The notes under the pieces: model-generated
What the model was told of the DNA's origin: nothing
Databases searched by the model: none
Seen by the model: the letters and a program-made list of their open reading frames with translations, nothing else
Assembly: GCA_021798195.1 (NCBI GenBank)
Contig: JAJZYH010000015.1
Location: 1 to 40,437 of the forward strand
Length of the DNA: 40,437 nucleotides
Source of the DNA: Thermoplasmata archaeon
GTDB lineage: Archaea; Thermoplasmatota; Thermoplasmata; Lutacidiplasmatales; UBA184
Direction of reading: 5' to 3'
In this document: in pieces, positions 7,885 to 15,760 of the stretch
Layout of the letters: each line of letters starts with the position of its first letter
Position numbering within the stretch: the first letter of the stretch is position 1
Made by a program: the position numbers and the translations under genes

Positions 7885-8466
7885 ATGCCCACCGGCTCCT
7901 CCCCTCGCGAAGTCTCCCCCCCGCACGACTTCCGGATCCGCAGGGACCTGTCCCCGGGACGGTACCCCCTCCTGGTGGTCTTTCCGGGACTCGACCGCCT
8001 TCCCGGATTCCGGCGCCTGTTGACCCTCAAGGGCGCCCCCCCCGACATCGCCGAGGATGCCTGCGTGGAGGTGGTCAAGGACGACGTGTGGATGTACGTG
8101 GCACCGTGGGAACTCCCCCCCATGCGGCGTCGCAGAGGGTGGAAGCCCGTGGTGGCACCGAAGACGGACTGTATTGTCGTGGGCATGAACCACCTCTCCC
8201 AGAGCCCGCCCATGGTCCTCTACATGGACGTCCTGCACGAGTTCTGCCACATCCTGCAGCGCCGGGAGGGACGGGACCTGTGGGAGCCCGGGGTGGGATA
8301 CGTGGATCGGTCCACCGAGGTGGAGGCCTACCAGTTCGTGGTCGACGAGGCCCGGGAGCGAGGCGCCAGCGAGGAGTTCCTCCGCGAGTACCTCAAGGTG
8401 GATTGGGTGACCCCCGCCGAGCATCAACGCCTCCTCAAGAACCTCGGCGTTCCTCCGGGGTCGTGA
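7885..8466 (+). CDS. Predicted HExxH zinc-dependent protein of unknown function
   Basis: 193 residues, soluble. The sequence VLHEFCHILQRREG places an HExxH motif at His118-Glu119-x2-His122, and a downstream STEVEAYQF segment offers Glu146 or Glu148 as a third ligand or structural acid, as in gluzincin-like folds. The N-terminal half (about 14-100) has no recognised motif. The ATG at 7885 is preferred over an in-frame TTG at 7861 because of the TATA box 29 bases upstream. It is probably a metallopeptidase or a relative that has kept only the zinc site. The family name was not recognised. Confidence 0.65.
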   Translation: MPTGSSPREVSPPHDFRIRRDLSPGRYPLLVVFPGLDRLPGFRRLLTLKGAPPDIAEDACVEVVKDDVWMYVAPWELPPMRRRRGWKPVVAPKTDCIVVGMNHLSQSPPMVLYMDVLHEFCHILQRREGRDLWEPGVGYVDRSTEVEAYQFVVDEARERGASEEFLREYLKVDWVTPAEHQRLLKNLGVPPGS

Positions 8467-8568
8467 GCCCTGCCGGGGCGTTCCCATGGACCGCTGGGGC
8501 TTTGAGACCCTCGGACCCATGGAGACCCGGATTCCCGGGGACGGGAGGTCCGTGACGGGGGGAACGCG

Positions 8569-9972
8569 TTGAACTCGCGGAGGGATCTGGATTTCCACGT
8601 CCGGACACCGCCCGTGCGCCCGTCCTCGTCGGACGTGTGGTTCATCTCGTATCTTCCCCTCGCCCTCTCCGACGGGATCTCGGGGCCGCTCATCCCCCTC
8701 CTCGCCCTCGCCCTCTTCCGCCCCAGCGCCCTGGTGGTGGCCGCCGTCATCGCGGCGAGTTCCCTCAGCGAGGTCCCCTTCACCATCCTCTGGGGGAACC
8801 TTTCGGACCGGGTCCAGCACCGTCGCTACTTCCTCGTGGGTTCCTTCCTCGCCACCGGCGCCACGCTCCTCGCCATGCCCTTCGCCACCACCTTCGGGGA
8901 GTATTTCCTCATCAACGTGGTCAACGGCCTTGCCACGGCGGCGAGCGCCCCCATCGGCACGATGCTGCTCTTGGAGACCCGCGCCAAGAGGTGGTGGCCC
9001 CGGGACATCGGGCTCTTCGGGCTCATCTCTGGCGTGGGAACGGTGCTGGGCCTCCTCCTGGGGTTCGTCTGGCTGGGATTGTTCTCCTCCGCGGGGCCCC
9101 TTTCCCTGGGAGTCGTGGCCGCCATGCGCTACCTCCTCCTGGTGGCGGGAAGCCTCTCCATCCTGTCGGGGATCACGGCGTGGGCCTGGGTCGAGGAGCC
9201 CAGCCTCCGGCTGAACCGCCGGAGCATCTCCGAACTCCTCAACCTGGAGAAGGGGGTGGTGGAACGGGTCCGGGGGTTCCGCCGGCGCGTGCTCCACATC
9301 GTGGAGCTCGCCCGGGGTGCTCCCGACCCCCTCCCCCGGGTGGAGTGGGCCTTCCTGGCCGCGCTCTTCGTCATGAGCATCGGGTTCCAGGTGTTCTACG
9401 GACCCTTCGTGTTCTACCTCTCCTCCCCCGCGGCCGGAGGCCTCGACCAGACCCAGGTGACCTTCGTCTTCCTCACCTCGGCGGTGGCGTCCACGGCGCT
9501 CTTCTATCATTCCGGTCTTGCGGTGGAATACACCTCGCCCAAGTGGGTCTTCATCGGGAGCCTCCTCGCCCGGGTGGCCCTCATCCCCCTCTTCCTGGAC
9601 TCCGTGGGGCTCCTGCACGGGGACCCTTTCGCCCTCACCCTGGCCCTCGCGGGCCTCAACGGGGCCATGGGGGTCACGTGGGCGTTCCTCAGCACCGCCA
9701 GCACGCTCTTCCTGGTGCGCCTCGTGGGTGTCACCAACAAAGGAAAGGCCCTGGGGCTCTACAACGCCCTCGCGGGGTTCGGGGGGCTCGCCGGGACGCT
9801 CCTCGGGGGGTGGCTCTACATCGGGCTCGGGGCCACCTGGACCTACGAGGTCGCCGCGGGGGTCGTCCTCCTGGGCGCGCTCATGTTCCTCCCCATATCG
9901 TACCGGCGGACGCTCTTCCCGTCGGTCTCGTTGCCCGTCAAAGGGCGAGCTCGGAGACCAGGGTCCGGATGA
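8569..9972 (+). CDS. MFS transporter
   Basis: 467 residues from TTG 8569-8571, preceded by a run of G residues (GGGGGG). About 12 hydrophobic segments are visible, split by a long charged central loop (about 215-255). The loop after the second helix carries LWGNLSDRVQHRRYF, the conserved MFS DRxxRR-type motif A. The protein therefore belongs to the major facilitator superfamily in the cytoplasmic membrane; the substrate is unknown. The gene is 103 bases downstream of the HExxH gene. Its last 35 bases overlap the convergent gene 9938-10429. No ATG lies near the start, so the exact start is uncertain. Confidence 0.8.
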   Translation: MNSRRDLDFHVRTPPVRPSSSDVWFISYLPLALSDGISGPLIPLLALALFRPSALVVAAVIAASSLSEVPFTILWGNLSDRVQHRRYFLVGSFLATGATLLAMPFATTFGEYFLINVVNGLATAASAPIGTMLLLETRAKRWWPRDIGLFGLISGVGTVLGLLLGFVWLGLFSSAGPLSLGVVAAMRYLLLVAGSLSILSGITAWAWVEEPSLRLNRRSISELLNLEKGVVERVRGFRRRVLHIVELARGAPDPLPRVEWAFLAALFVMSIGFQVFYGPFVFYLSSPAAGGLDQTQVTFVFLTSAVASTALFYHSGLAVEYTSPKWVFIGSLLARVALIPLFLDSVGLLHGDPFALTLALAGLNGAMGVTWAFLSTASTLFLVRLVGVTNKGKALGLYNALAGFGGLAGTLLGGWLYIGLGATWTYEVAAGVVLLGALMFLPISYRRTLFPSVSLPVKGRARRPGSG

Positions 9973-10429
9973 GGATCCCCACCGACAGGTGCGCCAGGAA
10001 GGTCTCCATGGCGGGAGGATACTCGTTCATGGTCACCGAACGGAACCGGCACTGCCCTTGGGCCACCACCTTCTCCCCATGCAGGATGGCGAAACGGCCG
10101 GTGATCTTCTCGTAGATCGAATAGTTGGTCCCGTCGAACTCGAGGAACGTGGGCCCGAAGAGGCTGGAACGTGTCCTCCATTTCCGTTCCCCCACCTGGA
10201 TCAGGATCTCGTCGCGCTTGAACTCGTACGAGACCGTGGCGAGGGCCTCGGTGGATGCGCCGTCGCTGAAGATCTGGTACCGGGTGGAGAACAGCGCGGA
10301 GATCGCCCGGGAAACGCCCCCCTGGGCGCTGGTCATGGGGCGGGCCGTCCATTGCTGGCTCCCCACGTCCACCTGGATGTAGTTCTTGAGGACGCGGGCG
10401 GTGGCTGTGATCGTCGTGATGGACCCCAC
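9938..10429 (-). CDS. Beta-rich protein of unknown function
   Basis: 163 residues from GTG 10427-10429; an in-frame TGA lies just upstream, so no earlier start is possible. The sequence alternates polar and hydrophobic residues in short strands (YIQVDVGSQQWTARPM, KRDEILIQVGERKWRTR, FDGTNYSIYEKITGRFAI), which suggests a beta-barrel or tubby/LURP-like sheet, and ends in a hydrophobic helix (about 142-160). No catalytic motif, signal peptide or family was recognised. It converges on and overlaps the MFS gene by 35 bases. The AT-rich box at 10680-10688 is nearly palindromic and could also drive this gene, which would give a leader of more than 200 bases. Confidence 0.6.
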   Translation of the reverse strand: MGSITTITATARVLKNYIQVDVGSQQWTARPMTSAQGGVSRAISALFSTRYQIFSDGASTEALATVSYEFKRDEILIQVGERKWRTRSSLFGPTFLEFDGTNYSIYEKITGRFAILHGEKVVAQGQCRFRSVTMNEYPPAMETFLAHLSVGILIRTLVSELAL

Positions 10430-10679
10430 GACCCTTCACGCCCAAATCCTTTGTGCCTCCTTTCCCGCCGGGGCCGGAAGACGTGGTGAGCGCCCGGAGA
10501 GCGTGCGCGGGAGGGGCACCGCGGGGGGGCACCCGGGGAGGCCTCCTGGGTCCGGTGCCCGCACGGTCCGGGCGCCGGGGTCGGAACGGAAGGGCGCGGG
10601 GAAAGCAGCTCCCGGCACCCTTCTCCGGTCCGCATCTCATGGACCCTTCCCCGGCTCCACCTATGGGGCGGGAGCAAGG

Positions 10680-10688
10680 ATATTAAAT
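10680..10688 (+). promoter_or_regulatory. TATA-like box of the 10.7-20 kb gene run
   Basis: ATATTAAAT is set in GC-rich DNA with its centre 26 bases from GTG 10710. The sequence around it (GGATATTAAATCC) is almost palindromic, so it might also work toward the minus-strand gene at 10429. Confidence 0.65.
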
Positions 10689-10709
10689 CCAGTCCTCCCT
10701 GCGCCCGTT

Positions 10710-11144
10710 GTGGTCTTCACCGCGCGCCAGATCATGCACACCGAAGTCCTCACGCTGGACCCATCGGTAGATTGCCTGACGGCCTCCCGGAAGATGGTGG
10801 AAGCCCACCACGGCTACGTGGTGCTGGCCCGGGGGGAAGGACAACCGGTGGGGATCGTCACCGAATGGGACTACGTGGAGAAGATCGTGGCCCGCGGCAT
10901 CGACCCTTCCTCCAAGCGCCTCGAGGAGATCGCCACCCCCGACGTGATCACCTGTGATCTCGAGACCCCCACGGACCGCATGGTGGAGATGATGGCGACA
11001 CGCGGCATCCGCCGCATGCTGGTCACCGAGAACGGCAAGATCGTGGGGGTGGTGACCTCCAAGGATGTCATCCGCATCTTCCGGGAGTATGTGAACCGCC
11101 TCTCGGCGGACATCGCCCGCCTTCAGATCCCTCCCATGTGGTAG
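10710..11144 (+). CDS. CBS-pair protein
   Basis: 144 residues from GTG 10710, which the TATA box at 10680-10688 marks as a leaderless start. The whole protein is one Bateman module. The first CBS begins TARQIMHTEVLTLDPS (4-19) and ends with PVGIVTEWDYVEKIV; the second has PDVITCDLETPTDRM and ends IVGVVTSKDVIRIF. There is no attached enzyme or DNA-binding domain. Such free CBS pairs usually bind adenosine nucleotides or SAM and regulate a partner. It is the first gene of a run of eight plus-strand genes, with the next gene only 12 bases on, so it may sense a ligand for that transporter or operon, which is an inference. Confidence 0.85.
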   Translation: MVFTARQIMHTEVLTLDPSVDCLTASRKMVEAHHGYVVLARGEGQPVGIVTEWDYVEKIVARGIDPSSKRLEEIATPDVITCDLETPTDRMVEMMATRGIRRMLVTENGKIVGVVTSKDVIRIFREYVNRLSADIARLQIPPMW

Positions 11145-11156
11145 GTTCGGGCATCC

Positions 11157-12689
11157 GTGACCCAGAGAGCTCGGGAGGCCCTTTCCGCCCCCGCCGGCGG
11201 GGGAGACGACGCACGCAGGTCCCCGGCCCGTCGTCACGTGGCCTACAAGTGGATCGCCCTGTCCAATACCACGGTGGGGACGCTCATGGCGGCCCTGGAC
11301 ACCAATATCGTCCTCATCGCGCTCCCCACCATCGGCCGCCAACTGGCTGGGACCTCGGTCTTCGACCTCCTGTGGATCCTCATCGGCTACTCCCTGGTCA
11401 CCGCCGTGGTCATCCTCAACTTCGGACGGCTGGGGGACATGTTCGGCCGGGTGAAGCTCTACACGCTGGGCTTTGCCGTCTTCACGGTGGGGTCGGCCCT
11501 CTGCGGGCTCTCCCAGACGGGGCTCGAACTCGTGGGGTTCCGGATGGTCCAGGCCCTGGGGGCTGGCTTCCTCTTCGCCAACGCCGCGGCGATCCTCACC
11601 GACGCCTTCCCTCCCGGGGAGAGGGGGAAGGCGCTGGGCGTGAACCAGATCTCCATCGTGGTGGGATCGGTCTCCGGCCTCGTCCTGGGGGGCTATCTCA
11701 CCCAGTTCCTGGGGTGGAGGGCCATCTTCTACGTGAACGTCCCCATCGGGATCTTCGCCACGCTCTGGTCCCGCGCCCGGCTCCGGGAGCTCGCCGTGAG
11801 GGACCCGGGCCAGGGGATCGATTGGATGGGGAACCTCACGTTCGCTTCCGGCCTCACCCTGATCCTCCTCGCGGTCACCCTGGGCGCCCTCCAGGCCCAG
11901 CCGGGCGCGGACACGCTGGGGGAACTCTTCCTCGGCGTCGCCCTCCTGGGGCTCTTCGCCTACGTGGAGACCCGGGTGCCCAACCCCATGTTCGACTTCG
12001 GCCTCTTCCGGATCCGGATCTTCTCCGCCGCGAACCTCGCCATGTTCCTCAACGCCCTCGCCCGGGGCGCCTTCTCCTTCGTGATGGTCTTCTTCCTGCA
12101 GGGCCCTCCCCGGTTCCTGGACCCCCTCACCGCGGGGCTCTTCCTCATCCCGGTCTCCGCATCCCTCGCCGCCATGGGGCCGGTGAGCGGAGTGCTCTCG
12201 GATCGTTATGGCTCACGCCCCTTTGCGATCCTGGGGCTCCTCGTCTCCGCGGCGGGCTTCTTCCTGCTCCTCTCCATCGGGCCCGGGACGACCTTTTCCC
12301 AGCTGGTCCTGCCCCTGGTGCTCGTGGGGGCGGGGATGGGCCTCTTCGCCAGCCCCAATCGGGCCGCCGTGATGAACTCCGTCCCGCCCAACCGCCGCGG
12401 AGTGGGGGCAGGGATCGGGACGACGCTGGTGAACAGCGGGGCCACGTTGAGCCTGGGATTCGCCATCCTGGTGATGTCCGGGGTGATCCCCGTGAGCGAA
12501 CTGGGGGCGATCTTCCTGGGGACCACCGTCTCGGGGGTCGCGGTGAACATCTCCCGCTTCATGGACGCCATCCACCTCGTCTTCCTCATCTCGGGCCTGC
12601 TCCTCCTGGTGAGCGTCGTCCCCGCCGCCCTGCGGGGCCCGGAGGAACGGCGCCTCGGGCCTCCCCCCGCCCCCGCGGGAGGCGCCTAG
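11157..12689 (+). CDS. DHA2-type MFS drug exporter
   Basis: 510 residues from GTG 11157. About 14 membrane helices are visible. Motifs of the 14-helix DHA2/EmrB-like group are present: LDTNIVLIALPTIGRQL in helix 1, RLGDMFGRVKLY (motif A) and the motif C-like GLVLGGYL after helix 5. Such carriers export drugs or lipophilic compounds by proton antiport; the substrate cannot be named. AGGTTC just before the start is a weak ribosome-binding site. It lies 12 bases after the CBS gene and 63 bases before truD, so it is probably cotranscribed with both. Confidence 0.85.
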   Translation: MTQRAREALSAPAGGGDDARRSPARRHVAYKWIALSNTTVGTLMAALDTNIVLIALPTIGRQLAGTSVFDLLWILIGYSLVTAVVILNFGRLGDMFGRVKLYTLGFAVFTVGSALCGLSQTGLELVGFRMVQALGAGFLFANAAAILTDAFPPGERGKALGVNQISIVVGSVSGLVLGGYLTQFLGWRAIFYVNVPIGIFATLWSRARLRELAVRDPGQGIDWMGNLTFASGLTLILLAVTLGALQAQPGADTLGELFLGVALLGLFAYVETRVPNPMFDFGLFRIRIFSAANLAMFLNALARGAFSFVMVFFLQGPPRFLDPLTAGLFLIPVSASLAAMGPVSGVLSDRYGSRPFAILGLLVSAAGFFLLLSIGPGTTFSQLVLPLVLVGAGMGLFASPNRAAVMNSVPPNRRGVGAGIGTTLVNSGATLSLGFAILVMSGVIPVSELGAIFLGTTVSGVAVNISRFMDAIHLVFLISGLLLLVSVVPAALRGPEERRLGPPPAPAGGA

Positions 12690-12752
12690 GAGGCGGCGCC
12701 ATCGAATCCATGCAGGAGCACACGCTCACGTCGTTCCGGGGAGGGATGGGTC

Positions 12753-14087
12753 GTGTCCGATGACCCCGACGGGCCCGGACCGGTGGAACGGGCCATGGGC
12801 CTCGAGACCTATGCGTCCCGATCTCCCGGCATCGGGGGCCGCCTCAAACAAGAACCTTCGGATTTCCGTGTGGACGAGATCTCCCGATACCCGCTCCCGG
12901 ATCCCCAGGGTCATTGGACCATCCTCCGGGTGGAGTCGCACGACGTGGAGCAGAACGAGTTGTTGCGCCGGCTCCAAAGGGAATTTTCGCTTCCCCCCGG
13001 CAGCCTGGGCATCGCGGGGACCAAGGACCGGCGGGCGCTCACCACGCAGCTCGTGAGCCTCCCCGGAGCCCCGCGGGGGATCGGACCGGTGTACCTCAAC
13101 GGGATCCGGATCCTCGAGGCCTACCGCGCCTCCCATCCCCTCTCGCTGGGACAGCTCTACGGGAACCGGTTCCGGATCCGCGTCGTGGAGGTAGCCCTGG
13201 CCCCTGCGGAGATCGCAGCCCGCGTCGCGGCGGTGGAGAAAGAGCTCCGGACCTTCGGGGGATTCCCCAACTTCTTCGGGCCGCAACGGTTCGGAGAGGT
13301 TCGCCCCGTGACCCACCTCGTGGGCCGGGAACTCGTCCGGGGGAGCGTTTCCACGGCGGTGGAAACGTACCTCACGGAACAGGCGCTTGGGGAGTCCCCG
13401 GATGGTGCGGAGGCGAGGAAGCTCTACGCCGCGCACCACGACCCCCGGCGCGCCCTGGAGGAGTTCCCCCGCCACCTCGGCCCGGAAAGGATCCTTCTGG
13501 ACCGCTTGGCGAGGGGAGACCCCCCCGAGAGAGCCTTCCGGGCGCTCCCCCGCCACCTGCGCATCCTCTTCGTGCATGCCTATCAGAGCTTTCTCTTCAA
13601 CCGGGCCCTGAGCCGACGGATGCTCCGGGGGATTCCGGTGGGCGAACCCCTCCCCGGGGATCGGTTGGTGCGGCTCGCACCGGATGGGCTTGACGCATCC
13701 CTTCCTCCCATCCCGGTGGGATCCGGGAACCTGGGGGAGGCGAGGGAATTGGTGGCGGCCGGGCGGGCCCGCGTGGGCTTCCCCCTGGTGGGAACGGAGA
13801 GCGGATTGCCGGAAGGGATCCCGGGGGAGATCGTGAAGGGCGTGCTGGAGGAGGAGAGGGTGAGGCCCCGGGACTTCCACATCCCCGAGGCACCGGATCT
13901 GTCCAGCCGGGGGACCTACCGGGCCCTGCGGGCTCCCCTCCCGCTCAAGATCCTGGGAGAGCCCCCCGTGGAGCCCGCGGGACCCGAAGGGAACCGGGTG
14001 CTGTTCGCCTTCGCGCTGGAGAAGGGGCAGTATGCCACGGTGCTCCTCCGGGAGTTCCGGAAGGGTGGGCCCCGGGCCTTCCCGTGA
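12753..14087 (+). CDS. truD: tRNA pseudouridine(13) synthase TruD
   Basis: 444 residues. The TruD signature IAGTKDRRALTTQ (87-99) contains the catalytic Asp92, and FPNFFGPQRFGE and HAYQSFLFN are further family motifs. TruD isomerises U13 in tRNAs; archaeal and eukaryotic members (Pus7-like) can also act on other tRNA and RNA sites. The length is usual for archaeal TruD. GTG 12753 is preceded by GGGGAGGG, a strong ribosome-binding site, and is preferred over ATG 12795. It sits between a transporter and the KaiC-like pair in the plus-strand run. Confidence 0.95.
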   Translation: MSDDPDGPGPVERAMGLETYASRSPGIGGRLKQEPSDFRVDEISRYPLPDPQGHWTILRVESHDVEQNELLRRLQREFSLPPGSLGIAGTKDRRALTTQLVSLPGAPRGIGPVYLNGIRILEAYRASHPLSLGQLYGNRFRIRVVEVALAPAEIAARVAAVEKELRTFGGFPNFFGPQRFGEVRPVTHLVGRELVRGSVSTAVETYLTEQALGESPDGAEARKLYAAHHDPRRALEEFPRHLGPERILLDRLARGDPPERAFRALPRHLRILFVHAYQSFLFNRALSRRMLRGIPVGEPLPGDRLVRLAPDGLDASLPPIPVGSGNLGEARELVAAGRARVGFPLVGTESGLPEGIPGEIVKGVLEEERVRPRDFHIPEAPDLSSRGTYRALRAPLPLKILGEPPVEPAGPEGNRVLFAFALEKGQYATVLLREFRKGGPRAFP

Positions 14088-14151
14088 CGCAGGACCGGAA
14101 GGGCCCCTGGAGAGATACGCTCAAGAAGGCGGGCTCGATGGTTCCCTCGTG

Positions 14152-15009
14152 ATGGGTCGCACGGCTCCCTCCTCCGGATTGGCTCCCCGGATCCCTTCGG
14201 GGGTGAGCGACTTCGACGCCATCACGGGCGGTCTTCCCCCGGGAAGCGTCCTCCTCCTCCTGGGGGAGCCCGGGGCGGGTCATAGCGAGTTCGCCCTTTC
14301 CTCCGCGGCCCAGCTGATGCGCGCCTTCGACCATGGACGGGCGCCCCGTTTCCAGATGGGCGCTTCCCGCGCCCCTCTGATCCTCCCCCGGCAGGTCTCC
14401 TACCTCAGCTTCACCCGTTCCCGGGAGCAGCTCCTCAGCGAGGTGGCCGACGCGTTTCCCCGGGAGTACTACGAGACCCTCTCCTCCCACCTGGATTTCG
14501 CCGACCTCTCGGAGGCGTACTTTGCCGACAGCGTGGTCCCTTCGCACTGGACCGGAGGGCACCGGAGCCTTCTCGAGGATTCGCCACCTTCGCCGGATGG
14601 CGTGCTCCCCGTCCTGGCGAGCGCCCTCGAAGGCCGCTCCCAGCAATCCCTGGTGATCGTCGATTCGCTCTCCGACCTCCTGGTGCGTACCTCGCAGCGT
14701 CCCGATGAGATCCTCACCCTGGTGAAGGGCCTCCGGCGCACGGCGAAGAACTGGGGGGGCCTCATCTACCTCCTCCTGGCGCGGAACGTGACCGAGCCCC
14801 GCCTGGAGCAGGCTTTCATGGATTCCGTGGATGCCGTCCTGGGCTTCCTCTGGATCCACAGCGCCAACCGGAGCGCCCGCAGCCGCGCCATGATCATCGA
14901 GAAGTCCATGCCATTGCTCTCCCACGTGCCCTCCCAATTCCAGGGGAGATTCGTCCTGCGCGTGAACCAACTGGACGGGCTGGTGACCACCCAGTATGAG
15001 CGGATCTGA
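14152..15009 (+). CDS. KaiC/RAD55-like protein with degenerate ATP site
   Basis: 285 residues (GTG 14149 would add one). The fold signature is clear: IPSGVSDFDAITGGLPPGSV (14-33), a P-loop position and a Walker B strand SLVIVDSLSDLL ending at Asp171. The P-loop reads GEPGAGHS (38-45), so the invariant Lys is His44. In LSFTRSREQL, Thr88-Arg89 occupy the place of the catalytic Glu-Glu pair of KaiC proteins. It is therefore probably a pseudo-ATPase. It overlaps by 14 bases the next gene, a KaiC-like protein with both elements intact, which suggests a catalytic/regulatory pair. Related RAD55/FlaH-like proteins act in motility, gas-vesicle or signalling control; the role here is unknown. Confidence 0.75.
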   Translation: MGRTAPSSGLAPRIPSGVSDFDAITGGLPPGSVLLLLGEPGAGHSEFALSSAAQLMRAFDHGRAPRFQMGASRAPLILPRQVSYLSFTRSREQLLSEVADAFPREYYETLSSHLDFADLSEAYFADSVVPSHWTGGHRSLLEDSPPSPDGVLPVLASALEGRSQQSLVIVDSLSDLLVRTSQRPDEILTLVKGLRRTAKNWGGLIYLLLARNVTEPRLEQAFMDSVDAVLGFLWIHSANRSARSRAMIIEKSMPLLSHVPSQFQGRFVLRVNQLDGLVTTQYERI

Positions 15010-15721
15010 GACGGGACGGGACCGGGTCTCCACGGGTGTGCCGGGGCTCGACGAGATGCTCTCCGGAGGCTTTCCCCGAGGCCACGTGGTCCTGGTCATG
15101 GGCCCTCCGGGTGTGGGGAAGACCTGCCTCGCCCTCCAATACCTCATGGCCGGGGACGCCCGGGGGGAGAGGACGCTCTACCTCTCCCTGGAAGAGGACG
15201 GGGAGGCGCTCAAGGCCACGGCCCGCCAGTTCGGCTGGCCCCTCGACGAGGGGATCGCCGCGCAGAGGGTGAAGCTGGTCAAGGTGGACCCCCGGGAGAC
15301 CGACCGGGCACTCCGGCGGATCCAGAGCGAGCTCCCCAAGGAGCTCCAGGAATTCAAGCCGGGACGCATCGTGGTGGACTCGGTATCGCTCCTGAACATG
15401 CTCGCCCCGGACGAGGCCTCGCGCCGGAACGCGCTCTTCGACCTTGCGAAGGCCTGCCGGTCCTCGGGAGCCACCTCGCTCTTCACGGCGGAGGCGGACC
15501 CGCATCATCCCGAGGTGAGCCGGGACGGCCTGAGCGAGTACGTGGCCGACGGCGTCCTCATCCTGGGCTACTCCGAGGACCTGGAACGCCACCGCGTCCG
15601 TCTCCTGGTGCACATCCTCAAGATGCGCCGGACCGCCCACGTCCGGACGCGCCAACCCTACGCCATCGGCCCGCGGGGGATCGAGGTCGATGCCCGCGCC
15701 GTGGATTTCGGTGGTTCCTAG
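14996..15721 (+). CDS. KaiC/RAD55-like ATPase
   Basis: 241 residues, one KaiC domain. The N-terminal signature VSTGVPGLDEMLSGGFPRG (11-29) precedes an intact Walker A GPPGVGKT (36-43). The catalytic Glu66-Glu67 lie in YLSLEEDGEAL, and Walker B is GRIVVDSVSLL with Asp128. The C-terminal part ends with LKMRRTAHVRTRQPYAI, similar to the end of KaiC domains. It should bind and hydrolyse ATP and probably forms rings. ATG 14996 lies inside the end of the preceding pseudo-ATPase gene, so the two are translationally coupled. Partner and target are not known. Confidence 0.85.
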   Translation: MSGSETGRDRVSTGVPGLDEMLSGGFPRGHVVLVMGPPGVGKTCLALQYLMAGDARGERTLYLSLEEDGEALKATARQFGWPLDEGIAAQRVKLVKVDPRETDRALRRIQSELPKELQEFKPGRIVVDSVSLLNMLAPDEASRRNALFDLAKACRSSGATSLFTAEADPHHPEVSRDGLSEYVADGVLILGYSEDLERHRVRLLVHILKMRRTAHVRTRQPYAIGPRGIEVDARAVDFGGS

Positions 15722-15760
15722 GGCCCGCGAGGCCCCGAGCTATCCGGGAACGGAGCGGCC

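Noticed and set aside
10500-10615. Possible SRP RNA: a GGAA..AAGCAGC-like patch
   Set aside because: The order and pairing of the conserved domain IV loops are not present, so I could not support an RNA gene.
12710-12763. 17-codon ORF overlapping the start of truD
   Set aside because: No well-placed ribosome-binding site, and it can arise by chance; the strong GGGGAGGG belongs to truD.
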